A stretch of DNA of 64,000 nt from Nocardioides rubriscoriae (GTDB lineage Bacteria > Actinomycetota > Actinomycetes > Propionibacteriales > Nocardioidaceae), in contig NZ_VIYJ01000002.1 in the NCBI RefSeq assembly GCF_008087085.1, forward strand, positions 558,001 through 622,000. The letters are read 5' to 3'. Shown in pieces: positions 10,374 through 20,230 of this stretch (positions within the stretch are counted from its first letter, which is position 1; every line of letters begins with the position of its first letter). The translations under genes and the position numbers were made by a program. Under the pieces are notes generated by a model. That model was given only the letters and a program-made list of their open reading frames with translations. It searched no databases and was not told where the DNA came from.

Positions 10374-10961
10374 ATGCGCCGTCACTTCCTGCTCCGCCGC
10401 ACCCTCGCGCGCACCCTGCTCCGGCTGGCCCGGTGGCGAACGGCCGGAGAGGTGCCGCGACGCGGCATCCTCGTCGGGGCCCCGCACACGTCCAACTGGG
10501 ACTGGGTGCTCACCATGCTGCTCGCGTGGGACAGCAGCGTGCAGATCCGGCTGCTGGTCAAGCACTCGTTCTTCAAGGGCCCGTTGGGCGTGTTCATGCG
10601 CGCCACCGGCGCGGTCGAGCTCGACCGCGCCAACCCGGGCGCCACCATCAAGACCCTGCTCGCCGACGCCGAGGAGGACGAGACCTTCCTGCTCGGCATC
10701 GCCGCCGAGGGCACCCGCAGCAGGACGGACTACTGGAAGTCCGGCTTCTACCGGATCTCGCAGCAGACCGGCATCCCCGTCACCCTGGCCTACCTCGACA
10801 AGCCGTCGCGCACCGTCGGGTGGGGCCCGACGTTCAGCCTGACCGGCGACGTCGGGGCCGACATGGACCGCATCCGCGCGTTCTACGCCGACAAGACCGG
10901 CATCCGCCCCGAGCTCACCACCCCGCCGCGGCTGCGCGAGGAGGACCGGCCCGCCTCCTGA
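10374..10961 (+). CDS. PlsC-like (1-acylglycerol-3-phosphate) acyltransferase family protein
   Basis: A 195-residue acyltransferase with the HX4D motif in HTSNWD near residue 38 and the substrate-binding block AEGTRSR near 112, both typical of the LPLAT/PlsC superfamily. The short, cytosolic-looking form with HTSNWD resembles the YihG/ADS-like lysophospholipid acyltransferases used on small lipids rather than the housekeeping PlsC, which usually has a longer N-terminal membrane region. A weakly hydrophobic stretch at 5-20 could give peripheral membrane attachment. It starts a short stretch before dop but has its own leaderless promoter. Confidence 0.85.
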   Translation: MRRHFLLRRTLARTLLRLARWRTAGEVPRRGILVGAPHTSNWDWVLTMLLAWDSSVQIRLLVKHSFFKGPLGVFMRATGAVELDRANPGATIKTLLADAEEDETFLLGIAAEGTRSRTDYWKSGFYRISQQTGIPVTLAYLDKPSRTVGWGPTFSLTGDVGADMDRIRAFYADKTGIRPELTTPPRLREEDRPAS

Positions 10962-11000
10962 GCGAGCCGGACGGGCGGCAGCCGATCGGCACCGACCCCG

Positions 11001-11006
11001 TACGCT
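11001..11006 (+). promoter_or_regulatory. -10 element, leaderless promoter of dop
   Basis: TACGCT followed by 7 nt and the ATG at 11014. Confidence 0.55.
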
Positions 11007-11013
11007 CGACATC

Positions 11014-12525
11014 ATGAGCGTCCGCCGCGTGATGGGCACCGAGATCGAGTACGGCATCTCGGTCGTCGGCCAACCCCTGGCCAACCCGATGGTGGCGTCG
11101 TCGCAGGTCGTCAACGCCTACGCGACCTCGACGGTCAAGGCGCGACGGGCCCGCTGGGACTTCGAGGAGGAGTCGCCGCTGCGCGACGCCCGTGGCTTCG
11201 ACATGTCGCGCGGCATCGCCGACCCCAGCCAGCTCACCGACGAGGACATGGGCCTGGCCAACGTCATCCTCACCAACGGCGCGCGCCTCTACGTCGACCA
11301 CGCCCACCCCGAGTACTCCACGCCCGAGGTGACCACGCCCCTCGACATCGTGCGTTGGGACAAGGCCGGCGAGCAGGTGATGCTCGACGCGACGCTGCGT
11401 GCGGCCCAGCTGCCGGGCGCGCCGCAGATCCTGCTCTACAAGAACAACACCGACAACAAGGGCGCCTCCTACGGCGCCCACGAGAACTACCTGATGCGGC
11501 GCTCGACGCCGTTCGCCGACATCGTGCGCCACCTCACCCCGTTCTTCGTCAGCCGGCAGGTCGTCACCGGCGCCGGCCGCGTCGGCATCGGCCAGGACGG
11601 GCGCACGCACGGCTTCCAGGTCAGCCAGCGTGCCGACTTCTTCGAGGTCGAGGTCGGGCTCGAGACCACCTTGAAGCGCCCGATCATCAACACCCGCGAC
11701 GAGCCGCACGCCGACCCCGACAAGTACCGCCGGCTCCACGTGATCATCGGCGACGCCAACCTGTCCGAGGTCTCGACCTACCTCAAGGTCGGCACCACCG
11801 CGCTCGTGCTGGCGATGATCGAGGAGAAGTTCATCTCCGTCGACCTCGGCGTCGACTCGCCGGTCGCGGGCCTGCGCGCGATCTCGCACGACCCGACCCT
11901 GCAGCAGACCGTCACCCTCCACGACGGACGCAGGCTCACCGGCGTACAGCTGCAGATGGAGTACCTCGACCTGGCGCGCAAGTTCGTCGAGGACCGCTAC
12001 GGCGCCGACGCCGACGCCCAGACCGTCGACGTCCTGGCGCGGTGGGAGTCGGTGCTCGACCGCCTCGAGCGCGACCCGATGCTCTGCGCCCGCGAGCTCG
12101 ACTGGGTCGCCAAGCTCAAGCTGCTCGAGCAGTACCGCACGCGCGACGGCCTCGACTGGGACGACGCCAAGCTGCAGCTCATCGACCTGCAGTACTCCGA
12201 CATCCGCCCCGAGAAGGGCCTCTACCAGCGCCTGGTCGCCGGCGGCCGGATGGAGCGGCTGCTCGACCAGCAGTCGGTCGACGACGCCATGCACGACCCG
12301 CCGACCGACACCCGCGCCTACTTCCGCGGCCGCTGCCTGGAGAAGTACGCCGAGCACGTCGCGGCCGCCTCGTGGGACTCGGTGATCTTCGACCTCCCGG
12401 GGCGCGAGTCTCTGCAGCGGGTCCCCACGATCGACCCGCTGCGCGGCTCCCGCGCCCACGTCGGCGACCTGCTCGACCGCTGCGACACCGCCGAGCAGCT
12501 GTTCTCGGCCCTGACACGCACCTAG
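11014..12525 (+). CDS. dop: Pup deamidase/depupylase
   Basis: A 503-residue member of the glutamine-synthetase-like PafA/Dop family. Dop removes Pup from substrates and, in species whose Pup ends in Gln, deamidates it. The N-terminal nucleotide-binding signature [10 protein letters not shown] is the Dop form (PafA has GIENEYG). Further conserved blocks are [34 protein letters not shown] and [11 protein letters not shown]. The extra loop after residue 35 ([17 protein letters not shown]) is the segment that distinguishes Dop from PafA. Because the Pup encoded next door ends in Glu, the deamidase activity should be unnecessary here and depupylation is the likely role. Confidence 0.96.
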   Translation: MSVRRVMGTEIEYGISVVGQPLANPMVASSQVVNAYATSTVKARRARWDFEEESPLRDARGFDMSRGIADPSQLTDEDMGLANVILTNGARLYVDHAHPEYSTPEVTTPLDIVRWDKAGEQVMLDATLRAAQLPGAPQILLYKNNTDNKGASYGAHENYLMRRSTPFADIVRHLTPFFVSRQVVTGAGRVGIGQDGRTHGFQVSQRADFFEVEVGLETTLKRPIINTRDEPHADPDKYRRLHVIIGDANLSEVSTYLKVGTTALVLAMIEEKFISVDLGVDSPVAGLRAISHDPTLQQTVTLHDGRRLTGVQLQMEYLDLARKFVEDRYGADADAQTVDVLARWESVLDRLERDPMLCARELDWVAKLKLLEQYRTRDGLDWDDAKLQLIDLQYSDIRPEKGLYQRLVAGGRMERLLDQQSVDDAMHDPPTDTRAYFRGRCLEKYAEHVAAASWDSVIFDLPGRESLQRVPTIDPLRGSRAHVGDLLDRCDTAEQLFSALTRT

Positions 12526-12527
12526 GA

Positions 12528-12586
12528 CGATAGTCGTGGACGTTCTGCACCGACCCCGGGTCGGTGCAGAAGGTCCACGACTATCG
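12528..12586. terminator. Long near-perfect hairpin between dop and pup
   Basis: Two 29-base arms (12528-12556 and 12558-12586) are complementary with one mismatch and a single central base, CGATAGTCGTGGAC leading in and GTCCACGACTATCG closing. It begins 2 bp after the dop stop codon. There is no U-run, so it may be an intrinsic terminator of the actinobacterial kind or a processing/REP-like site. Confidence 0.75.
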
Positions 12587-12644
12587 GGGCCGCGATCTCG
12601 ACGACTCTCCCTCCGGGTGCGAGATGTCCGTCGAAACCGTCGGG

Positions 12645-12657
12645 CCTACTGAGTAGG
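12645..12657. promoter_or_regulatory. Perfect palindrome overlapping the pup -10 element
   Basis: CCTACT-G-AGTAGG, overlapping the TAGGGT hexamer at 12654-12659. A regulator bound here would block pup transcription; no binder is known to me. Confidence 0.45.
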
Positions 12658-12659
12658 GT
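12654..12659 (+). promoter_or_regulatory. -10 element, leaderless promoter of pup
   Basis: TAGGGT followed by 6 nt and the ATG at 12666. Confidence 0.6.
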
Positions 12660-12665
12660 CGGACC

Positions 12666-12863
12666 ATGGCCCAGGAGCAGAAGCAGCCGCGCAAGTCGCA
12701 GGAGACCGAGGAGACCACCGAGGTGGCCCCCGAGACCGACGTCGCCGAGCGCAAGGAAGCCCTCGACAGCGAGGTCGACGACATCCTCGACGAGATCGAC
12801 GAGGTCCTCGAGTCCAACGCCGAGGACTTCGTGAAGTCCTTCATCCAGAAGGGCGGGGAGTGA
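12666..12863 (+). CDS. pup: Prokaryotic ubiquitin-like protein Pup
   Basis: A 65-residue, intrinsically disordered, acidic tag with the usual Pup layout. It has a charged N-terminal half that threads into ARC, a helical segment (about 35-55, [20 protein letters not shown]) that binds the ARC coiled coil, and the C-terminus FIQKGGE. The terminal residue is already Glu, so it is ligation-competent without deamidation; many actinobacteria instead encode GGQ. It is followed after 4 bp by prcB and probably co-transcribed with prcB-prcA-nudix. Confidence 0.97.
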   Translation: MAQEQKQPRKSQETEETTEVAPETDVAERKEALDSEVDDILDEIDEVLESNAEDFVKSFIQKGGE

Positions 12864-12867
12864 CGGA

Positions 12868-13713
12868 GTGAACGACTCCCGACTCCCGTCGGCCTACCTG
12901 CGACCCGGCACGTCGTCGTTCAGCGACTTCCTCGCCGAGCAGGCCCCCGACCTGCTGCCCGGCACCCGCGCGGTGCCGCAGGGCAACGCCGGCGACCTCG
13001 CACCGCACGGCACCACCATCGTCGCAGCGACCTTCCCCGGCGGCGTCGTGCTGGCCGGTGACCGGCGCGCCACGATGGGCAACATCATCGCCCAGCGCGA
13101 CATCCAGAAGGTCTTCCCGGCCGACGAGTTCTCCGCGGTCGGCATCGCCGGCACCGCCGGGCTCGCGATCGAGATGGTCCGGCTGTTCCAGGTCGAGCTC
13201 GAGCACTACGAGAAGATCGAGGGCTCGACGCTGTCGATGGACGGCAAGGCCAACCGTCTCTCGGCCCTGATCCGCGGCAACCTCGCGATGGCGATGCAGG
13301 GCCTGTCCGTCGTCCCGCTCTTCGCCGGCTACGACGTGCGCGCCGACCAGGGCCGCATCTTCAGCTACGACGTCACCGGCGGTCGCTACGAGGAGACCGC
13401 CTTCCACTCAGTGGGCTCGGGGTCGCTGTTCGCCCGTGGCTCGCTGAAGAAGCTCTACCGCGACGACCTCGACGCCACGTCGTGCGTCGAGGTGGTCGTC
13501 CAGGCGCTCTACGACGCCGCCGACGACGACTCCGCCACCGGCGGCCCCGACCTGACGCGCCGGATCTTCCCGGTCGTCCAGGTCATCACTGCCGAGGGCG
13601 GTCACCGGATGCCTGACGACGAGGTCGCGGCGATCGCCGACCGGGTGATCAACGCCCGCATGGCCCGCCCCGACGGGCCCACGGCCCCCCTGACCGGAGG
13701 TGACCGCGCATGA
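12868..13713 (+). CDS. prcB: 20S proteasome beta subunit
   Basis: The catalytic subunit of the 20S core, an N-terminal-nucleophile threonine protease. The 281-residue precursor has a 48-residue propeptide ending DLAPHG, then [11 protein letters not shown], so autocleavage should expose Thr49. The conserved GDRRATMGN and [15 protein letters not shown] blocks support the assignment. The GTG start lies 4 bp after pup. The stop codon overlaps the prcA start (ATGA), giving tight stoichiometric coupling. Confidence 0.97.
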   Translation: MNDSRLPSAYLRPGTSSFSDFLAEQAPDLLPGTRAVPQGNAGDLAPHGTTIVAATFPGGVVLAGDRRATMGNIIAQRDIQKVFPADEFSAVGIAGTAGLAIEMVRLFQVELEHYEKIEGSTLSMDGKANRLSALIRGNLAMAMQGLSVVPLFAGYDVRADQGRIFSYDVTGGRYEETAFHSVGSGSLFARGSLKKLYRDDLDATSCVEVVVQALYDAADDDSATGGPDLTRRIFPVVQVITAEGGHRMPDDEVAAIADRVINARMARPDGPTAPLTGGDRA

Positions 13714-14576
13714 GCACGCCGTTCTACGTCTCGCCCGAGCAGCTGATGAAGGACCGCGCCGACTTCGCCCGCAAGGGCATCGCCCGCGGTCGCTCCGTGG
13801 TCGCCGTCCAGTACGCCGACGGCGTGCTGTTCGTCTCCGAGAATCCCTCGCAGGCACTGCACAAGGTCTCCGAGATCTACGACCGCATCGCCTTCGCCGC
13901 GGTCGGGCGCTACAACGAGTTCGAGAACCTCCGCATCGCCGGGGTCCGCCTCGCCGACATGCGCGGCTACTCCTACGACCGGCGCGACGTCACCGGCCGC
14001 GGCCTGGCCAACGCCTACGCCCAGACCCTCGGCACCATCTTCTCCAGCGGCGGCGAGAAGCCCTACGAGGTCGAGATCTTCGTCGCCGAGGTCGGCGACT
14101 CCGCCGAGGGCGACCAGCTCTTCCGCCTCACCTACGACGGTCAGGTCGCCGACGAGCACGGGTTCGCGGTCATGGGCGGCCAGGTCGAGCAGGTCGCGAC
14201 CGCTCTGGAGTCGACGTTCACCGAGCGCGCCCCGCTCGCGGACGCGCTGGCCGGCGCGGTCAGCGCGCTCGGCCAAGGCGAGGCCGGGCAGCGGATCATC
14301 CCGACCCGCGACCTCGAGGTCGCCGTCCTCGACCGCACCCGGACCCAGACCCGCAAGTTCGTCCGGCTCACGCCGGCGCGACTCGACGCCCTGCTCGGCG
14401 AGCGCGGACCCGCCACGCCGGGCGAGCGCACCTCCGGCGACGGACGCCGGGAGGGCGGTGGGTCGTCGGTGCCGCTGGTCGACGACCCGGCCGACCCCAC
14501 CGACCAGGTCAGCGGCAGCGTCGCCCCGCTCGAGGACCCCACCTCGGGCGAGCCGCCGATCGCCCCGCCCACGTGA
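13710..14576 (+). CDS. prcA: 20S proteasome alpha subunit
   Basis: The outer-ring subunit that forms the gate and the ARC docking surface. The N-terminus [20 protein letters not shown] matches the actinobacterial gating helix, and the fold region runs to about residue 235. After this comes a tail of about 50 residues rich in Gly, Pro and Asp that is longer than the structured domain needs and is presumably flexible. The start overlaps prcB by 4 bp; the stop overlaps the NUDIX gene start (GTGA), so pup-prcB-prcA-nudix read as one operon. Confidence 0.96.
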   Translation: MSTPFYVSPEQLMKDRADFARKGIARGRSVVAVQYADGVLFVSENPSQALHKVSEIYDRIAFAAVGRYNEFENLRIAGVRLADMRGYSYDRRDVTGRGLANAYAQTLGTIFSSGGEKPYEVEIFVAEVGDSAEGDQLFRLTYDGQVADEHGFAVMGGQVEQVATALESTFTERAPLADALAGAVSALGQGEAGQRIIPTRDLEVAVLDRTRTQTRKFVRLTPARLDALLGERGPATPGERTSGDGRREGGGSSVPLVDDPADPTDQVSGSVAPLEDPTSGEPPIAPPT

Positions 14577-15115
14577 CCCACGGCCCGGGGCCGACGCCCT
14601 GGCAGCGGGCCGGCGACGACGAGGTCGCCTACGACGGCTTCGCGCGCATCCTGCGCCGACCGCTGCTGCTGCCCGACGGCCGTCAGGCGGTCTGGGACAT
14701 CCACGACAGCCCGCCGACGGTCTCGGTGCTCGCGCTGACCGACGACCACCACGTCGTGCTCGTCGAGCAGTACCGCCCCGGCCCCGACCGCGTCGTGCTG
14801 TCGCTGCCCGGCGGCCTGGTCGACCACGGGGAGGAGCCGGTCGCGGCGGGCCTGCGTGAGCTGCGTGAGGAGACCGGCTACGCCGTCGGCGCCGCCGAGC
14901 TCGTGGCCAGCATCGATCCGCCCAGCCACACCCAGCCGCGCCACGTGGTGCTCGCCCGCGGGGCCCACCACGTCGGGGCCCAGCGCCTCGACGAGCTCGA
15001 GGAGATCGACGTCGTGCTGATCCCGGTCGCCGAGCTGCGGCGGCGGCTGCCCACCGGTCGGCTCGGCGCCACCGAGCAGACCTACCTCGCTCTCGACCAC
15101 GCCGGGCTGCTGTAG
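14573..15115 (+). CDS. NUDIX hydrolase (ADP-ribose pyrophosphatase-like)
   Basis: A 180-residue NUDIX protein. The Nudix box runs [20 protein letters not shown] then ETG, matching GX5EX7REUXEEXGU. The N-terminal half ([18 protein letters not shown]) resembles ADP-ribose/ADP-sugar pyrophosphatases. Its GTG start overlaps the prcA stop by 4 bp, so it is coupled to the proteasome operon, although it has no known part in pupylation. The 202-bp gap downstream contains only the pafA promoter. Confidence 0.9.
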   Translation: MTHGPGPTPWQRAGDDEVAYDGFARILRRPLLLPDGRQAVWDIHDSPPTVSVLALTDDHHVVLVEQYRPGPDRVVLSLPGGLVDHGEEPVAAGLRELREETGYAVGAAELVASIDPPSHTQPRHVVLARGAHHVGAQRLDELEEIDVVLIPVAELRRRLPTGRLGATEQTYLALDHAGLL

Positions 15116-15305
15116 GACCGGTCGCTCGTCGGTGGGCTCGCGCGACGTCCGCGCGCTGCTCGCGGAGGGCTGCCGCGGTCTGGTCGTGCGCGGCCGACCC
15201 GCGCGGGAGCCCTCCGACCGCTCCGTACGCCGGCCGGTGCGGTCGCGTTGCGGGAAAGTTGCGGACGGCCTGGCCAGACACCCCTCCGGAGTGGGTCCGG
15301 GCCCG

Positions 15306-15311
15306 TAGTGT
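15306..15311 (+). promoter_or_regulatory. -10 element, leaderless promoter of pafA
   Basis: TAGTGT followed by 6 nt and the ATG at 15318. Confidence 0.6.
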
Positions 15312-15317
15312 TGGGTC

Positions 15318-16679
15318 ATGGACCGGCGCATCTTCGGCATCGAGAACGAGTACGGCGTGACGTGCACGTTCAAGGGGCAGCGTCGGTTGAGCCCCGACGA
15401 GGTCGCCCGCTACCTGTTCCGCAAGGTCGTCAGCTGGGGGCGCAGCAGCAACGTGTTCCTGCGCAACGGCGCTCGGCTCTACCTCGACGTCGGCAGCCAC
15501 CCCGAGTACGCCACGCCCGAGTGCGACGACGTCGCCGAGCTGGTCACCCACGACAAGGCGGGGGAGCGGGTGCTCGAGGGGCTGCTCCTCGACGCCGAGC
15601 AGCGCCTGCACGACGAGGGCATCGCCGGCGAGATCTACCTGTTCAAGAACAACACCGACTCCGCCGGCAACTCCTACGGCTGCCACGAGAACTACCTGGT
15701 CGGGCGCGCCGGCGAGTTCAGCCGGCTGGCCGACATCCTGATCCCGTTCCTGGTGACCCGCCAGATCGTGGTGGGCGCCGGCAAGGTCACCCAGACCCCG
15801 CGCGGGGCGTCCTACAGCGTGAGCCAGCGCGCCGAGCACATCTGGGAGGGCGTCTCGAGCGCCACCACCCGCAGCCGTCCGATCATCAACACCCGCGACG
15901 AGCCGCACGCCGACGCCGAGAAGTACCGCCGTCTGCACGTCATCGTCGGCGACTCCAACATGAGCGAGACGACCACGATGCTCAAGGTCGCCAGCTGCGA
16001 CCTGGTGCTGCGGATGATCGAGGAGGGCGTGGTGATGCGCGACCTCACCATGGAGAACCCCATCCGCGCGATCCGCGAGATCTCCCACGACGTCACCGGG
16101 CGCCGCAAGGTGCGCCTGGCCAACGGCCGCGAGGCCAGCGCCCTCGACATCCAGGGCGAGTACCTCGCCAAGGCCCGCGACTTCGTCGACCGCCGCCAGA
16201 TCAGCACCCCGCTCATCGAGCGCACCCTCGACCTGTGGGAGCGCGGCCTGAAGGCCGTCGAGTCCGACGACCTCGGCCTGGTCGACACCGAGATCGACTG
16301 GGTCATCAAGCTCAAGCTCATCGAGCGCTACCGCGCCAAGCACGGGCTGCCCCTGGGCCACGCCCGCATCGCCCAGCTCGACCTGGCCTACCACGACATC
16401 CACCGCAGCCGCGGCCTCTACTACCTGCTCGAGAAGCGCGGCCAGGTCGCGCGGGTCAGCACCGACCTGAAGATCTTCGAGGCCAAGTCGGTGCCCCCGC
16501 AGACCACCCGCGCCCGGCTGCGCGGCGAGTTCATCCGCAAGGCCCAGGAGAAGCGCCGCGACTTCACCGTCGACTGGGTCCACCTCAAGCTCAACGACCA
16601 GGCCCAGCGCACGGTGCTGTGCAAGGACCCCTTCCGCGCCACCGACGAGCGGGTGCAGCGGCTCATCGACGGCATGTGA
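15318..16679 (+). CDS. pafA: Pup-protein ligase
   Basis: The 453-residue ligase uses ATP to phosphorylate the C-terminal Glu of Pup and joins it to substrate lysines. The family signature [10 protein letters not shown] lies at the N-terminus, with [35 protein letters not shown] and [11 protein letters not shown] following. It is clearly a paralogue of Dop but lacks the Dop loop. The C-terminal about 70 residues form the small domain that docks Pup. It has its own leaderless promoter and is not fused to the pafBC unit further downstream. Confidence 0.97.
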   Translation: MDRRIFGIENEYGVTCTFKGQRRLSPDEVARYLFRKVVSWGRSSNVFLRNGARLYLDVGSHPEYATPECDDVAELVTHDKAGERVLEGLLLDAEQRLHDEGIAGEIYLFKNNTDSAGNSYGCHENYLVGRAGEFSRLADILIPFLVTRQIVVGAGKVTQTPRGASYSVSQRAEHIWEGVSSATTRSRPIINTRDEPHADAEKYRRLHVIVGDSNMSETTTMLKVASCDLVLRMIEEGVVMRDLTMENPIRAIREISHDVTGRRKVRLANGREASALDIQGEYLAKARDFVDRRQISTPLIERTLDLWERGLKAVESDDLGLVDTEIDWVIKLKLIERYRAKHGLPLGHARIAQLDLAYHDIHRSRGLYYLLEKRGQVARVSTDLKIFEAKSVPPQTTRARLRGEFIRKAQEKRRDFTVDWVHLKLNDQAQRTVLCKDPFRATDERVQRLIDGM

Positions 16680-16823
16680 GAGCGCGGCCGCGTCGGTTCC
16701 GCGCCGCCCTGTGCGTCGGGTACGGCGGCCACAGGACCGCCGGGTAGGCTGCCGACGCTCGCCAGCGCGGCCCCGCGCCGCCGGCGGGTCGTCCACCCGA
16801 AGCCAGCATCGAAGGTTGAACCC

Positions 16824-17834
16824 GTGCTCCGAGGTACCCGTCCCACCGCCACGCTCGTGGCGTCCCTGGTCGTCCTGACCGGGGCCCTGACCGCGTGCGG
16901 CGGCTCCGACACGCCCGGCACCGGCCTGGAGTTCGCCGACCGGCTGGACGCCGTGACCATCTCCGGCGACATCGGTGACGCCAAGCTCGACTTCAAGCAG
17001 CGGATGTCGGCCGACGAGGTCGAGTCCGACACCCTGGTCACCGGCACCGGGGCGGCGCTCAAGGACGGCGACAAGGTCTTCGTCAACTACGTCGTCGGTG
17101 ACGGCTACACCCGCAAGGCCGCGATCGACAGCTTCGGCGCGGACGCGCCCGCCGTCGAGGTGACGGTGGGAGCCACCAACGACACCCCCCAGAGCTTCGA
17201 CGACGTGCTCACCAACGCGATCGGCTCCTTCGTCAAGGCCGGCGTCACCAAGGGCTCCCGCATCGCGGTGACCGGCGACCCGAAGGCCGTCCTCGGGCCG
17301 TTGTCCGAGGCCCAGGTGGTCGCCGAGGGCCTGGTCGCCCAGGGCATCGGCAACGCCGACGGCCTCGTCGTGGTGATCGACGTGGAGGACGTGAAGGTCC
17401 TCGACGGGCCTGAGGGCACCGTCGGCAAGAGCCCCGGCTGGGCGCCCCAGCTCGTCTTCAACGGCAACGGCCCCACCGGCTTCGACTTCGCCGGCGTCGA
17501 GGAGCCCGCCGAGAAGGCCAAGCTCGTCTACTCCGCGCTCAAGACCGGCCCCGGCAAGAAGGTGGAGAAGGGCGACCTGGTCGTCCTGGACTACCTCGGC
17601 GCCGTCTACGGGCGCACCAAGCCCTTCGACGAGTCCTACAGCAAGGAGCCCATCTCCTCGCCGGTGGGCGGGTTCGTCGAGGGCTTCAACCGGGCGCTCG
17701 AGGGCCAGACCGTCGGCAGCCGGATCCTGATGCGCATCCCGCCGGCGCTGGGCTACAAGGACCAGGCCCAGGGCAAGCAGATCCCGGCCAACTCCACGCT
17801 CTACTTCGTCGTCGACATCCTCGCCGCCGTCTGA
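16824..17834 (+). CDS. FKBP-type peptidyl-prolyl isomerase lipoprotein
   Basis: A 336-residue exported lipoprotein. The signal peptide at 1-25 ends in the lipobox LTAC followed by GG, so Cys25 should be lipidated. Two FKBP-like modules follow: an N-terminal divergent one (about 70-180) with GDKVFVNYVVGDG, and a C-terminal one (about 235-336) with KGDLVVLDYLGAVYG, VGGFVEGFNRALEG and IPPALGYKD, which retains FKBP core residues. It probably helps fold proteins at the outer face of the membrane. It is placed between pafA and pafB, as in many related genomes. Confidence 0.9.
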   Translation: MLRGTRPTATLVASLVVLTGALTACGGSDTPGTGLEFADRLDAVTISGDIGDAKLDFKQRMSADEVESDTLVTGTGAALKDGDKVFVNYVVGDGYTRKAAIDSFGADAPAVEVTVGATNDTPQSFDDVLTNAIGSFVKAGVTKGSRIAVTGDPKAVLGPLSEAQVVAEGLVAQGIGNADGLVVVIDVEDVKVLDGPEGTVGKSPGWAPQLVFNGNGPTGFDFAGVEEPAEKAKLVYSALKTGPGKKVEKGDLVVLDYLGAVYGRTKPFDESYSKEPISSPVGGFVEGFNRALEGQTVGSRILMRIPPALGYKDQAQGKQIPANSTLYFVVDILAAV

Positions 17835-17865
17835 TCGTCCGACTCACCAGGTCCCGGGGCAGCAG

Positions 17866-18831
17866 ATGAGCGCGCAGAAGACCGAGCGACTGCTCAACCT
17901 GCTCATCATGCTGCTCGTGACGACCCGGTTCGTGCCCAAGTCGCGCATCCGCGAGATCCTCTACGCCGACGCCTCCGACGAGGCGTTCGACAAGATGTTC
18001 GAGCGCGACAAGGAGGAGCTGCGCAGCCTCGGCGTCCCCGTCGAGCTCGGCCAGCTCGACGCCTACTTCGACGACGAGCCCGGCTACCGGATCAAGCCCG
18101 ACGAGTTCGCGCTGCCCCAGATCGACCTGGCCGCCGACGAGGCGGCCGTCGTGGGCCTCGCGACGCGTGTGTGGGACCACCAGCGCCTGGCCCGGGCGAC
18201 CACCGAGGCGGTCCGCAAGCTGACCGCGGCCGGTGCCGAGATCGACCTGAGCGCCCTCGACATCGCGCAGCCCCGACTGCCCGCCGACGAGCCGACGTTC
18301 GACGTGTTCTTCGAGGCCATCCTCGAGCGCTCGGTCGTCGAGTTCGACTACTGGCGCTCCGGCAACGACGCCCCGGCGCGCCGTCGCCTCGAGCCGTGGG
18401 GCGTCACCCGCTACTCCGGGCGCTGGTACGTCGTGGGCCACGACCTCGACCGCGACGACCAACGCGTCTTCCGGCTCTCGCGGGTGCAGGGCGAGGCCCG
18501 CAAGGTCGGCCGCCCCGGGGCCTACACGATCCCCGACGGCACCGACATCTCCGCCACCACCCGGCGCCTGGCCCCCGACCTGTCCACCGAGCCCGTCGTG
18601 CTCCTCGTGCGCGCGGGCGCCGCCCTGCCGCTGCGGCGCGCCGCCGACACGGTCGAGACCGGCGTGCCCGGCCCCGACGAGGCGACGACCTGGGACCGGC
18701 TGACCCTGACCCGCGCGTCGGTCGGCATCGCCGACGAGGTGCTCGGCTTCGGTGCTGCCGCCTACGTCGAGGCGCCCGCCGCCCTGCGCGAGCAGGTCGT
18801 GGCCCGGCTCGAGGCGGTGCTCGCCCGATGA
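17866..18831 (+). CDS. pafB: WYL-domain transcriptional activator PafB
   Basis: The first half of the PafBC heterodimer, known from mycobacteria to activate SOS-independent DNA-damage genes with RNA polymerase. The 321 residues comprise an N-terminal winged HTH (about 1-75), a WYL domain (about 150-235, with EFDYWRSGN and WGVTRYSGRWYVVGHDLDRDDQRVF split over it) and a WCX C-terminal region. The stop overlaps the pafC start (ATGA). A promoter of the type it controls lies at 4736-4758 in this window. Confidence 0.95.
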   Translation: MSAQKTERLLNLLIMLLVTTRFVPKSRIREILYADASDEAFDKMFERDKEELRSLGVPVELGQLDAYFDDEPGYRIKPDEFALPQIDLAADEAAVVGLATRVWDHQRLARATTEAVRKLTAAGAEIDLSALDIAQPRLPADEPTFDVFFEAILERSVVEFDYWRSGNDAPARRRLEPWGVTRYSGRWYVVGHDLDRDDQRVFRLSRVQGEARKVGRPGAYTIPDGTDISATTRRLAPDLSTEPVVLLVRAGAALPLRRAADTVETGVPGPDEATTWDRLTLTRASVGIADEVLGFGAAAYVEAPAALREQVVARLEAVLAR

Positions 18832-19853
18832 CCGGCACCGCACTCCCGGGCGCCTCGGGTGCCGGCGCCAAGGAGCAGGTCGGCCGCCTGCTCACCCTCG
18901 TGCCCTACCTGCACGCCCGCGGCAGCGTGCGCCTCGCCGAGGCGGCGGCCGCGCTCGGCACGCGTCCCGAGGTGCTGCTCAAGGACCTCAAGGTGCTGTT
19001 CATGTGCGGACTGCCGGGCGGCTACCCCGACGAGCTGATCGACGTCGACCTCGACGCGCTGCAGGACGACGCGGGACGGGTCCACGGCGACGGCGTGATC
19101 CGGGTCAGCAACGCCGACTACCTCGACCGGCCGCTGCGGCTCACGCCCGTCGAGGCCTCCGCGATGATCGTGGCCCTGCGCGCCCTGCGCTCCGGGTCGG
19201 CCCCCGACACCGCCGAGATCGTCGACCGGGTGCTCGCCAAGCTCGAGGGCGCCGCGGCCGCAGGGCCCGTGAGCGGTGTCGTCGACGCGGCCCCCGACGC
19301 GCCCGACAGCTCGGACCTCACCGCGCTGGCCGCCCGTCTCGACGACGCCGTACGCCGCCAGGTCCAGGTCGAGCTCGACTACTACGTGCCGGCGCGCGAC
19401 GAGCTCTCCCACCGCGTCGTCGACCCGCGCGGCATGGTCCGCCAGGGCGGGCACGCCTACCTCGACGCGTGGTGCCACTCGGCCGAGGCGCCGCGGCTGT
19501 TCCGGCTCGACCGGGTCGCCGCGGCCCGGGTGCTCGACGACCCGGTGACGACCGGGCCGGCCGCCCCGCGCGACCTGTCCGACGGCATGTTCGCCCGCTC
19601 CGACGAGACCACGCTGGTCACGCTGCGCCTGGCGCCGGCGGCCCGCTGGGTCACTGAGTACTACCCGGTCGAGGACGTCCGGCCGCTGGCCGACGGCAGC
19701 GGCGACGTCGAGGTCGACCTCCTGGTGGCCGACGAGCGCTGGTTGACCAAGCTCTTGTTGCGGTTGGCTCCGAATGCCTCCGTGACGGCACCCGCCACCT
19801 TCGGCGGGGGATTCGTCCGAGCTGCACAGGATGCTCTCAGCCTCTACCGGTGA
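18828..19853 (+). CDS. pafC: WYL-domain transcriptional activator PafC
   Basis: The partner of PafB, 341 residues. An N-terminal HTH (about 10-90, QVGRLLTLVPYLHARGSVRL onward) is followed by a WYL domain (about 180-255; VELDYYVPARDELSHRVVDP and RLFRLDRV) and a WCX-like C-terminal domain. Coupling to pafB through the ATGA overlap fits an obligate heterodimer. The gap to tatA is 49 bp and contains a possible TACCAT -10 element, so the Tat genes likely have their own promoter. Confidence 0.94.
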   Translation: MTGTALPGASGAGAKEQVGRLLTLVPYLHARGSVRLAEAAAALGTRPEVLLKDLKVLFMCGLPGGYPDELIDVDLDALQDDAGRVHGDGVIRVSNADYLDRPLRLTPVEASAMIVALRALRSGSAPDTAEIVDRVLAKLEGAAAAGPVSGVVDAAPDAPDSSDLTALAARLDDAVRRQVQVELDYYVPARDELSHRVVDPRGMVRQGGHAYLDAWCHSAEAPRLFRLDRVAAARVLDDPVTTGPAAPRDLSDGMFARSDETTLVTLRLAPAARWVTEYYPVEDVRPLADGSGDVEVDLLVADERWLTKLLLRLAPNASVTAPATFGGGFVRAAQDALSLYR

Positions 19854-19902
19854 GGGACCGCGTACCATCGGACCCGTACACCTTCCAACAGATGGGGAAC
19901 CC

Positions 19903-20208
19903 ATGATCAACCCGCTGATCGGCATGCCGCAGGGCGCCGAGTGGCTCGTCATCCTCGCGATCGTGATCCTGGTCTTCGGTGCCGCCAAGCTCCCCGACCT
20001 CGCCCGGGGAACCGGTCAGGCGCTGCGGATCTTCAAGAACGAGACCAAGGGTCTGCGCGACGACGACGACGACACCAAGCCCACCCCCAAGCCGACCCCG
20101 GCCTCCGAGATCTCCGCGCCCGCCGCCGAGAACCCCGCGCCGGCCACGTCGATGACCGACGAGGTCCCGGTGACGCCCGAGACCGACGTCCGTCCCTCCT
20201 CCAGCTGA
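19903..20208 (+). CDS. tatA: Sec-independent protein translocase TatA
   Basis: A 101-residue pore-forming subunit of the twin-arginine translocase. One transmembrane helix (about 11-27, WLVILAIVILVFGAAKLPDL region) is followed by the amphipathic helix ARGTGQALRIFKNETKGL, then an acidic, Pro-rich disordered tail starting with five Asp. The N-terminus before the helix is slightly longer than in E. coli TatA. The ATG at 19903 has GGGGAA a few bases upstream. It forms a pair with tatC. Confidence 0.94.
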   Translation: MINPLIGMPQGAEWLVILAIVILVFGAAKLPDLARGTGQALRIFKNETKGLRDDDDDTKPTPKPTPASEISAPAAENPAPATSMTDEVPVTPETDVRPSSS

Positions 20209-20230
20209 GCCGGGCGGAACACCTGCACCC

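Noticed and set aside
13602..16796. A 1064-codon open frame on the minus strand across prcA, the NUDIX gene and pafA
   Set aside because: It is antisense to well-supported genes, is low in complexity (Val/Gly/Asp/Arg-rich) and has no recognisable domain. Long antisense frames are expected at this G+C content.
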